Below, piece after piece: positions 1-5,214 of a DNA stretch of 7,385 nucleotides. The stretch covers positions 1-7,385 of the forward strand of contig CAKUAV010000146.1 in assembly GCA_934636425.1 (NCBI GenBank), written 5' to 3'. The number at the start of each line of letters is the position of its first letter. Position 1 is the first letter of the stretch. The notes beneath the pieces were generated by a model, which had not been told where the DNA came from, did no database searches, and saw only the letters and a program-made list of their open reading frames with translations. A program made the position numbers and the translations under genes. Source of the DNA: an uncultured Clostridia bacterium (GTDB lineage: Bacteria; Bacillota; Clostridia; Christensenellales; Aristaeellaceae).

Positions 1-34
1 AATGCTTTCCGCGGGGAGTACGCTGGGGCTAAAT

Positions 35-54
35 GTGGAAGCCGCACTGCGGCC
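35..54. repeat. Hairpin repeat, copy 1
   Basis: This copy is the 20-base unit GTGGAAGCCGCACTGCGGCC. It consists of GTGGAA followed by a 5-bp stem GCCGC/GCGGC (41-45 with 49-53) around the loop ACT. It is identical over 20 bases to the copy at 82-101. Read on the minus strand, the unit is the stem followed by TTCCAC, and it sits downstream of the pseudouridine synthase stop codon. Its function is unknown. It could be a REP- or MITE-like palindromic element or a 3'-end RNA structure. Confidence 0.75.
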
Positions 55-81
55 GCCCCAGACTGCGCCAAAGAGTCAAAA

Positions 82-101
82 GTGGAAGCCGCACTGCGGC
101 C
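82..101. repeat. Hairpin repeat, copy 2
   Basis: This is a 20-base perfect match to copy 1, with stem 88-92 paired to 96-100 around the loop ACT. On the minus strand the stem is followed by TTCCACTTTTG, a somewhat T-rich tail that could give weak termination. The copy is bracketed by the inverted hexamers AGAGTC (72-77) and GACTCT (108-113), which could extend the folded structure. Confidence 0.75.
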
Positions 102-194
102 TCTCTGGACTCTCTTCATGTGGGGCGCGGCGTGAGTACATAAAGCACAGCGAGGGCCGTTCGGGTACAACGGAGACTTGACCGGTTCTGATAA

Positions 195-207
195 GTGGAA
201 GCCGCAC
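195..207. repeat. Hairpin repeat, copy 3 (degenerate)
   Basis: Only the left half, GTGGAAGCCGCAC, is conserved. The right stem arm GCGGC is replaced by unrelated sequence (AATCGCCC), so the hairpin cannot form as in copies 1 and 2. The copy lies 16 bases downstream of the pseudouridine synthase stop codon as that gene is read. It looks like a decayed or truncated member of the family. Confidence 0.6.
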
Positions 208-223
208 AATCGCCCCTGTTCGC

Positions 224-1144
224 TCAGACATTCGAGTCAGGCCGCGCAAAGTGGAAGCGGGCGCTGCCCGCCGCCAGCATATCATAAAACACGCGGGGCG
301 CGTCGCTCTCAAACGCCATGCGCTCCCCCGTCACGGGATGCGTCAGCCTGAGCCGCGCCGAATGCAGCGCAAACCGCCCCGGCAATCGCGCGTCCTCCTC
401 GCCATACAGAAAATCCCCCGCGATCGGATGCCCGATATGCTGAAGATGCACCCGAATCTGATGCGTCCGCCCCGTCTCCAGCCGCACGCGCAGGAGCGTG
501 TAATTCTCGCCGCGCAGCACTGTTTCATAGTGCGTCACGGCGCGCTTTCCGTCCGCGCGCACCTCCCGCCGCACCGTCGCGCCGTCCGCCTTGCCGATGG
601 GCGCGTCGATCGTGCCGCGCTCCGGCTCGACCCGCCCCACCGCCAGCGCGAGATATTCCCGCACATACGCGTCGGTATGCAGCATATTTTGCAGCACCTG
701 CTGGGCGTGCGCGTGTCTGGCCACGGCCATGAGCCCGCTCGTGCCCTTGTCCAGCCTGTTGACCGGCCTGAACACATAGTTTTCCCCGCGATAGCGCCAC
801 GCCAGCCGGTTCTCGAGCGCGTCGTCGGGGTGATGCACGCCGCTCATGCAGGCCAGCGGCGCGCTCTTGTCCACGATGAGTATGTCCTCGTCCTCGTAGA
901 CGACGTTCACATCGCCCTCTGCCGGCACGGCCGCGCCGCCCTCCTCGTCCATGAGCAGCAGTGAAATCGTCTGCCCCGCATGAACGATCTCGTTGGCGTG
1001 AACGCTCTGTCCGTCCAGCAGCACGGCGTTCTTCTGCTTGAGCGAGGCCAGCTGCCCGTGCGAGACGGCCATTTTCGATCGGATAATCCGCTTGACGGCG
1101 CGCCCCTCGTCCGCCGCGTCGGCGGTATATGTCAGCGTCCGCAC
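224..1144 (-). CDS. RluA-family RNA pseudouridine synthase with S4-like domain
   Basis: This enzyme is predicted to isomerise specific uridines to pseudouridine in rRNA or tRNA in the cytoplasm. The protein is 306 residues from the GTG start. Residues ~15-64 resemble an S4 RNA-binding region, and the catalytic domain begins near VVYEDEDILIVDK (81-93). The catalytic loop is NRLDKGTSG, with the predicted catalytic aspartate at D132. The usual HRLD histidine is Asn here, a variant I believe occurs in some family members. The conserved GRTHQIRVH block lies at 225-233. The GTG at 1144 is chosen because AAGGAAG stands 7 bases upstream; an in-frame ATG at 1240 would add 32 residues that do not resemble the family and would run over the promoter. 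The last ~14 residues (after MLAA) are encoded by a repeat copy and flanking DNA. The exact target nucleotide, and thus the RluA/B/C/D-type name, cannot be decided. Confidence 0.9.
   Translation of the reverse strand: MRTLTYTADAADEGRAVKRIIRSKMAVSHGQLASLKQKNAVLLDGQSVHANEIVHAGQTISLLLMDEEGGAAVPAEGDVNVVYEDEDILIVDKSAPLACMSGVHHPDDALENRLAWRYRGENYVFRPVNRLDKGTSGLMAVARHAHAQQVLQNMLHTDAYVREYLALAVGRVEPERGTIDAPIGKADGATVRREVRADGKRAVTHYETVLRGENYTLLRVRLETGRTHQIRVHLQHIGHPIAGDFLYGEEDARLPGRFALHSARLRLTHPVTGERMAFESDAPRVFYDMLAAGSARFHFARPDSNV
251..271. repeat. Hairpin repeat, copy 4 (inside a gene)
   Basis: The GTGGAAGC head is retained (251-258). The stem has changed to GCGGGC/GCCCGC (257-262 with 266-271) around the loop GCT. 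Both arms differ from copies 1 and 2 in a matched way, so the hairpin is kept while its sequence changes. The copy lies within the last codons of the pseudouridine synthase gene and encodes its C-terminal tail on the minus strand. Confidence 0.65.
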
Positions 1145-1151
1145 GCTCCCA

Positions 1152-1158
1152 CTTCCTT
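1152..1158 (-). promoter_or_regulatory. Ribosome binding site of the pseudouridine synthase
   Basis: On the minus strand this reads AAGGAAG, 7 bases before the GTG at 1144. It decides the start codon in favour of GTG over the upstream in-frame ATG at 1240. Confidence 0.75.
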
Positions 1159-1175
1159 TATAATCAACTGTTTCT

Positions 1176-1205
1176 ATTCTATCACGCCCGCCGCCCGCTC
1201 CGCAA
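1176..1205 (-). promoter_or_regulatory. Candidate sigma-70 promoter for the pseudouridine synthase
   Basis: On the minus strand, TTGCGG (1205-1200) and TAGAAT (1181-1176) are separated by 18 bases. They match the -35/-10 consensus at 3/6 and 5/6 positions. Transcription would start near 1169, giving a short leader that contains the ribosome binding site. The call rests on motif matching only. Confidence 0.5.
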
Positions 1206-1214
1206 GAGCGCATG

Positions 1215-1242
1215 AATCGCGCCGCGCGCATTTGGCGCAATT
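1215..1242. promoter_or_regulatory. Imperfect inverted repeat between divergent promoters
   Basis: The arms AATCGCGCC (1215-1223) and GGCGCAATT (1234-1242) are inverted with one mismatch and a 10-base spacer. The element sits just upstream of the leftward -35 box and about 30 bases upstream of the rightward -35 box. That is a natural place for a dimeric regulator to act on both genes. No regulator gene is present in the window, so the role is conjecture. It could also be chance in GC-rich DNA. Confidence 0.3.
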
Positions 1243-1273
1243 AAATAAATTTACATATTTGCAAAACAAACCC

Positions 1274-1302
1274 TTGACATTTTTCGGGGGGGGTATTATA
1301 GT
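1274..1302 (+). promoter_or_regulatory. Promoter of the ABC exporter operon, with G8 spacer
   Basis: A perfect -35 TTGACA (1274-1279) and a -10 TATAGT (1297-1302, 5/6) are separated by exactly 17 bases. The upstream stretch 1241-1273 is AT-rich in an otherwise GC-rich window, resembling an UP element. A run of eight G (1286-1293) lies inside the spacer, so slippage would change the -35/-10 spacing. An overlapping second -10 candidate, TATTAT (1294-1299), lies 14 bases from the -35. Predicted transcription start is near 1309, leaving a ~118-base leader. Confidence 0.7.
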
Positions 1303-1346
1303 AATGATTAGGTGCTCATAATCGCAGCGCGCCGGCTCAATACTCT

Positions 1347-1383
1347 CCGCGTGCGGAAGGATGCGCGGACAGAGCGCGGTTTT
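1347..1383 (+). promoter_or_regulatory. Possible alternative hairpins in the exporter leader
   Basis: The arm CCGCGT (1347-1352) can pair with either of two GCGCGG copies, at 1363-1368 or 1374-1379 (each with one G-U pair). The second copy is followed directly by TTTT (1380-1383). Such mutually exclusive pairing, with a terminator-like outer form, is how attenuators are built. However, the stem is short, the outer loop is long (21 bases) and the T-run is brief, so this may be chance. Confidence 0.2.
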
Positions 1384-1414
1384 ACATAGATTGCTTCCCC
1401 ATTACGCAGAAAGC

Positions 1415-1418
1415 GAGG
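1415..1418 (+). promoter_or_regulatory. Ribosome binding site of the first ABC gene
   Basis: GAGG lies 8 bases before the GTG at 1427 and favours that codon as start. The in-frame ATG at 1361 has its purine-rich stretch (GGAAGG) touching the start codon, which is too close to work. Confidence 0.55.
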
Positions 1419-1426
1419 TTTCATTT

Positions 1427-3202
1427 GTGAAGCTCAAATCGAAAACATATACTGTGCTCAATCTGCTCCCATCGACCGTTGCCATCGCGCCGGGCGCGTT
1501 CATGCTGTCGCTGGGGCTGAATATGCTGATCGCGGTCTTTCCGCTGATCGACGCGCTCTCCTCGGCCTGGTTCATCGATTCGGCGCTGGCCATGGCGCGG
1601 GGCGAACGGGCCGTGTCGGCGTGCGTGTTGCCGCTGATCGCGGTTCTGGCGGCCAAGTTCCTCAACTTCAGCCGCTGGGAGTTTGACAATTACGCCCTGC
1701 AGGCGGTCAAGCGCGCGCTGCGGCTTCATTATCGTCCGGCCATCGCGGCCAAGGCAGCCTCTCTCGATTACCGCTATATCGAGGACGGCAAGACGTGGGA
1801 TCTCATCAGCCGCATGACCAGCGCGCCGGAGGACAAGATCCACAGCATACTCGACGGCATGATCTATCTCATACAGATCGTGCTCTCGTTTGCGGGCGTT
1901 GTGATTCTGGTGGCGGCGAACGTCTGGTGGGCGGCGCTGGTGCTGGCCGCGTCTCTGGCGGGGCTGATCGCCTATTCGCTGCACATGGGCGGCAAGAGCT
2001 ATGACGAAAAGGCGAAAATCGAGCGCGAAAAACGGCGCTACGGCGAGCTGGAAAAGGCGTGCCTTGAGCGCGATTTTTCCGAGGAGCGCGCGCTGTTCGG
2101 CTATGCGGACGCGCTGACCGACCGCTATGCGCAGGAATACGAGCGCGCCTACGTCTCCTATTTCCGATTCCAGCGCGTGAACGCCGTTTCACGCGCCGTG
2201 CTGGCCACGCTCTGCATGACCGCCGTCGCGATCACCGCCGTCATGCTGGCCATTCCCACGGCGCGCGGCGAGATGTCCATCGGCACGATGGTGGCGGTCG
2301 TCTCTGCGCTGTTCAGCGTCAAGAACCAGATCGCCGGCCTGCAATACTGCATGAGCTGCATCGGCGAGGGCCGCGCCTACGCCCGCGAGCTGACCGAGTT
2401 TTCCCAGCTCGAGGAAACCGACGGCGCAACCGACGCGCCGCTCGAGCCGCCCCTTCCGTTTGAATCGCTGGAATTTAAGCACGTCACGTTCGCCTACCCG
2501 AACACGGAGCGCAACGTGCTGGACGACTTCAGTCTGAAGCTCGAAAAGGGCAGGCACTACGCCTTCGTCGGCGTGAACGGCGCGGGCAAGACCACCATGA
2601 CCAAGCTGATGACCGGCCTTTACCGCGATTTCAAGGGCGAGATCCTGCTCAATGGCCGCGATATCCGCACCTATGACGCGAAGGCGCTCAAGTCGCTCTG
2701 CTCGGCGGTGTTTCAGGATTTCGCGCGCTATCAGGTGCCCGCGCGGGATTCCATCGCCGTGGGGCTTCCCGCCCGCGAGGCGCGCGTGGAGGACGCCGTG
2801 CGCGCCGTCGGCCTGACCGACGCGATCGCCGCGCTCCCCAAGGGACTGGACACGCCGCTGGGCAAAATTTACGAGGGCGGTCAGGATCTCTCCGGCGGCG
2901 AATGGCAGCGCGTGGCGATTGCCCGGGCGCTGGTGAGCGGCGCGCCGGTGCGCATACTGGACGAACCCACCGCCGCGCTCGACCCGATGAGCGAGAGCCG
3001 CTTTTACGAGCAGTTCGCCGGCATGAGCCGCGGCGTGACCACGCTGTTCATCAGCCACCGTCTCGGCTCAACCCGTCTGGCCGACCGCATATTCGTGATC
3101 GACGGCGGCAGAATCGCCGAGGAGGGCACTCAGGCGGAGCTGCTCGCCGCGGGCGGGCTGTTCGCCGATATGTTCGAGGCGCAAAGGAGCTGGTATCAAT
3201 GA
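1427..3202 (+). CDS. ABC exporter half-transporter, subunit 1 (membrane domain plus ATPase)
   Basis: This inner-membrane exporter subunit couples ATP hydrolysis to outward transport of an unknown substrate. It has 591 residues from the GTG start, the normal size for a half-transporter. About six membrane segments are visible near residues 22-42, 62-79, 146-163, 168-186, 258-277 and 285-305. The nucleotide-binding domain is complete: A-loop Tyr357, Walker A GVNGAGKTT (382-390, K388), Q-loop Gln430, signature LSGGE (488-492), Walker B Asp512 with catalytic Glu513, and H-loop His544. The signature continues as LSGGEWQRVAIARAL; GEWQ rather than GQRQ suggests the branch of peptide/multidrug-type exporters found in Firmicutes, without a C39 peptidase domain. 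Its TGA overlaps the ATG of the next gene (ATGA), implying translational coupling and heterodimer formation. The substrate cannot be named from sequence. Confidence 0.92.
   Translation: MKLKSKTYTVLNLLPSTVAIAPGAFMLSLGLNMLIAVFPLIDALSSAWFIDSALAMARGERAVSACVLPLIAVLAAKFLNFSRWEFDNYALQAVKRALRLHYRPAIAAKAASLDYRYIEDGKTWDLISRMTSAPEDKIHSILDGMIYLIQIVLSFAGVVILVAANVWWAALVLAASLAGLIAYSLHMGGKSYDEKAKIEREKRRYGELEKACLERDFSEERALFGYADALTDRYAQEYERAYVSYFRFQRVNAVSRAVLATLCMTAVAITAVMLAIPTARGEMSIGTMVAVVSALFSVKNQIAGLQYCMSCIGEGRAYARELTEFSQLEETDGATDAPLEPPLPFESLEFKHVTFAYPNTERNVLDDFSLKLEKGRHYAFVGVNGAGKTTMTKLMTGLYRDFKGEILLNGRDIRTYDAKALKSLCSAVFQDFARYQVPARDSIAVGLPAREARVEDAVRAVGLTDAIAALPKGLDTPLGKIYEGGQDLSGGEWQRVAIARALVSGAPVRILDEPTAALDPMSESRFYEQFAGMSRGVTTLFISHRLGSTRLADRIFVIDGGRIAEEGTQAELLAAGGLFADMFEAQRSWYQ
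3183..3189 (+). promoter_or_regulatory. Ribosome binding site of the second ABC gene
   Basis: AAAGGAG lies inside the last codons of the first ABC gene, 9 bases before the ATG at 3199. It fixes the start of the second gene and rules out the 99-residue in-frame upstream extension, which would overlap the upstream ATPase domain in another frame. Confidence 0.8.
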
Positions 3203-5031
3203 GTAAAGACAAGCAGGCCGTCTCCTTCGCCCTGATGGGGCGCACGTTTCGGCTGTATTTCAAAATCATGCGCGAGTCCGGCTGGGGCCGGACGATCCTC
3301 TATGTTTCCACAAGCCTGCTGACCGGCGCGCTCTATGCGCTCAATACGCCGGTTATGGAATCGCTCGTCGCCGCCGTCACGAACGTCGCGCAGGGCGCGG
3401 GCGCGAGCGTCATCATACTGCCCGCCGTGCTGTTCTTCCTCTGCGGCGCGGGTGGGATGGCGCTCGACAATCTCGGCATGTACTATCAGATCGTCTTTGA
3501 GCAGCGCGTCCGCAGCGGCCTGATGCGCCGCCTGATGCGCGCCATCGGTCACAAGGAACCGATCGCCCTCGAGGATCCCGAGAACCTCGAATCCATCGAA
3601 AAGGCGAAAAAGGGCGTGGACGGCATACACCGGCTCTGCTCGCAGTATTTCGATCAGGGCGCATACGCGATTGCGTATTTCGGCGGCATGCTGATCTATG
3701 TCGGCCTGAAGAGCCCGCTGCTGGCCGTGCTGCTGCTTCTCTCCATCATACCGCTGGCGCTCTCCAACCGGCTGATTATGGCGCAGGCGAGCAGCCTGAG
3801 CGATCAGCTGGCCCCCGAGCAGCGCGCCGCCGATTACTGTGAAAAGTGCATGACCGCCCGCGAATACTTCAAGGAAACCCGCCTGCTGGGCGCGTACGCC
3901 TATTTCTTCAAGCGCTATTTCGGCCATCTGCGCGAGTGCGTGCGGCTGAACCGCAGATTCACCAACCACGAAACGCTCTACAAGCTCGGCTCGGACGTGC
4001 TGTCGCTCGTGGGCTTTGCCGCCGTTATGACCGCCATGGTCTTTGAGCTGAAGAACGGCCGGCTGAACCCCGCGGGATTCGCCGCGCTGCTGGCGGGCCT
4101 TCTGGGCGTATACGGCAGCATGGGCTACACCGTACAGAACCTGAGCAGCCACGCCGCCGAGCAGCTGCCGCGCGTGAAGTTCGTGTTCCACCTGCTGGAT
4201 ATGCCCGAGCGCCACGGCGAAGCGAAAGCGGCCGACGGCGCGCGCGGCGTGACGCTGGATGACGTACACTTCCGCTATCCCGGCGCGGAGAACGAGGCCG
4301 TGCGCGGCGTATCGCTGGAGATTCAGCCCGGCGAGACGATCGCCATCGTCGGCGAAAACGGCGCGGGCAAGACCACCATCGCGCGGCTGCTGACCGGCCT
4401 GTACCTGCCCACGCAGGGGCGCGTGCTGATCGGCGGCGAGGACACGCAGGCGATCAATCTGCCCTCGGCCACGGAAAACGCGTCGGCGGTGTTCCAGAAG
4501 TTTGCGCACTACCGCATGACGCTGGACGAGAACGTGAAGATGTCCGATACAAAGAAGGACGCGGGCGTCGGCGCGGCGCTGGACGAGGCGGGTCTGCCGC
4601 TGAATTCGGCGTGCTTCCCGAACGGCGCGGACACAATGCTCTCGCGCGAGTTCGACGGCGTGGATCTGTCCGGCGGCGAATGGCAGCGCGTGGCGATTGC
4701 GCGCGGGCTGTATCGCGTACACGGGCTGATCGTGCTGGACGAGCCGACCGCGGCGATCGATCCGCTGGAGGAGACGCGCGTGTATAAGCGCTTCGCCGAG
4801 ATGAGCGGGCAGTCGACGGCGGTGATCATCACGCACCGCATGGGCAGCGCGCGCATTGCCGACCGCATCGTCGTGATGGACAAGGGACGCATCGACGATA
4901 TCGGCACGCACGAAGCGCTGATGGCAAAACATGGCCTGTACGCGCGCATGGTGGAATCGCAGTCGAGCTGGTATAAGGCGGATGATTCCACGCTTCAGAC
5001 CGACGCCGCTCAAGCGTGCGCAGAGACGTAA
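3199..5031 (+). CDS. ABC exporter half-transporter, subunit 2 (membrane domain plus ATPase)
   Basis: This is the partner subunit of the upstream half-transporter, with 610 residues beginning MSKDKQAVSF. Membrane segments are visible near 31-50, 70-88, 155-170, 173-190, 266-284 and 294-313. The ATPase domain has A-loop Tyr360, Walker A GENGAGKTT (385-393, K391), Q-loop Gln433, signature LSGGE (490-494), Walker B Asp514 with catalytic Glu515, and H-loop His546. No motif is degenerate, unlike many heterodimeric exporters where one ATP site is dead. Both subunits end similarly (SWYQ at the terminus of subunit 1; SSWYK followed by a ~20-residue tail here), and stretches of their ATPase coding DNA are identical, which points to an old duplication. 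The gene overlaps its neighbour by 4 bases and is followed by a terminator. Substrate unknown. Confidence 0.92.
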   Translation: MSKDKQAVSFALMGRTFRLYFKIMRESGWGRTILYVSTSLLTGALYALNTPVMESLVAAVTNVAQGAGASVIILPAVLFFLCGAGGMALDNLGMYYQIVFEQRVRSGLMRRLMRAIGHKEPIALEDPENLESIEKAKKGVDGIHRLCSQYFDQGAYAIAYFGGMLIYVGLKSPLLAVLLLLSIIPLALSNRLIMAQASSLSDQLAPEQRAADYCEKCMTAREYFKETRLLGAYAYFFKRYFGHLRECVRLNRRFTNHETLYKLGSDVLSLVGFAAVMTAMVFELKNGRLNPAGFAALLAGLLGVYGSMGYTVQNLSSHAAEQLPRVKFVFHLLDMPERHGEAKAADGARGVTLDDVHFRYPGAENEAVRGVSLEIQPGETIAIVGENGAGKTTIARLLTGLYLPTQGRVLIGGEDTQAINLPSATENASAVFQKFAHYRMTLDENVKMSDTKKDAGVGAALDEAGLPLNSACFPNGADTMLSREFDGVDLSGGEWQRVAIARGLYRVHGLIVLDEPTAAIDPLEETRVYKRFAEMSGQSTAVIITHRMGSARIADRIVVMDKGRIDDIGTHEALMAKHGLYARMVESQSSWYKADDSTLQTDAAQACAET

Positions 5032-5078
5032 ATCGTCGTCCGCGCAGCGCCTGACAGTCCGCAGCCTGCCGTTTTTCA

Positions 5079-5109
5079 AGCGCGTCTCCCAGCGGGACGC
5101 GCTGTTTTT
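5079..5109 (+). terminator. Rho-independent terminator of the ABC operon
   Basis: The arms AGCGCGTC (5079-5086) and GACGCGCT (5096-5103) form a perfect 8-bp stem around a 9-base loop. They are followed by G and five T (5105-5109). The hairpin begins 47 bases after the stop codon of the second ABC gene and separates the exporter from the glycyl-tRNA synthetase unit. Confidence 0.88.
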
Positions 5110-5146
5110 CTCGCTCCGGACGCAGCGCGACTTTACACGAGCGTGA

Positions 5147-5175
5147 TTGCAGCGCGGGTGCGAATGTGCTAAAGT
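5147..5175 (+). promoter_or_regulatory. Candidate promoter of glycyl-tRNA synthetase (extended -10)
   Basis: TTGCAG (5147-5152) and TAAAGT (5170-5175) are spaced 17 bases apart, and a TG dinucleotide stands one base before the -10 (extended -10 form). The start would be near 5182, giving a leader of about 33 bases. This site competes with a perfect TATAAT at 5189-5194, so the two cannot be ranked with certainty. Confidence 0.45.
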
Positions 5176-5188
5176 GGCAAAAGCAAAT

Positions 5189-5194
5189 TATAAT
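5189..5194 (+). promoter_or_regulatory. Alternative -10 box TATAAT upstream of glycyl-tRNA synthetase
   Basis: A perfect TATAAT stands in a short AT-rich patch. Only a poor -35 (GTGCTA, 3/6) lies 17 bases upstream. If it is used, transcription would begin near 5201 and the leader would be only about 14 bases, barely covering the ribosome binding site. Confidence 0.4.
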
Positions 5195-5202
5195 AGGATA
5201 GC

Positions 5203-5208
5203 GAGGGA
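5203..5208 (+). promoter_or_regulatory. Ribosome binding site that selects the synthetase start
   Basis: GAGGGA lies 6 bases before the ATG at 5215. The ATG at 5209 is directly next to it and too close to be efficient. The second ATG is therefore preferred, shortening the protein by two residues. Confidence 0.6.
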
Positions 5209-5214
5209 ATGACA

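Noticed and set aside
35..271. CRISPR array
   Set aside because: Spacing is irregular (47, 113 and 56 bases), copies are short and differ in stem sequence, one copy is inside a gene, and no cas gene is near.
76..312. 78-codon open frame on the minus strand across the repeat region
   Set aside because: It is made largely of repeat copies (each giving a FHF or RLP-like stretch) and overlaps the 3' end of the pseudouridine synthase in another frame. I see no ribosome binding site or domain, so it is probably a non-gene frame through the repeats.
251..964. 237-codon open frame on the plus strand opposite the pseudouridine synthase
   Set aside because: It is the antisense shadow of a gene with clear RluA-family motifs. 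The composition is Arg/His-rich with no domain.
1304..1321. Five-codon leader peptide (MIRCS) upstream of the exporter
   Set aside because: Its ATG would lie just before or at the predicted transcription start, so it would not be on the mRNA, and the residues do not suggest a sensing role.
1361..1426. 22-residue N-terminal extension of the first ABC gene from the ATG at 1361
   Set aside because: The purine-rich GGAAGG abuts the ATG with no spacing, whereas the GTG at 1427 has GAGG 8 bases upstream and gives a normal-length exporter. The choice is likely but not certain.
2189..3058. 289-codon open frame on the minus strand, antisense to the first ABC gene
   Set aside because: It is opposite a well-supported ATPase domain and is low-complexity (Ala/His/Arg-rich). 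No family motif is seen.
2902..3198. In-frame upstream extension of the second ABC gene (99 extra residues)
   Set aside because: The extension is Arg-rich, out of frame within the upstream ATPase domain and unlike any exporter N-terminus. The ATG at 3199 has AAAGGAG 9 bases upstream.
3196..5079. 627-codon open frame on the minus strand, antisense to the second ABC gene
   Set aside because: It is a shadow of the real ABC coding frame in GC-rich DNA. It has no recognisable domain and its Arg/His/Gln-rich composition is typical of antisense artefacts.
5032..5208. T-box riboswitch before glycyl-tRNA synthetase
   Set aside because: The gap is 177 bases and already contains the terminator of the upstream operon. 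The remaining ~100 bases hold promoter candidates and no second terminator hairpin.
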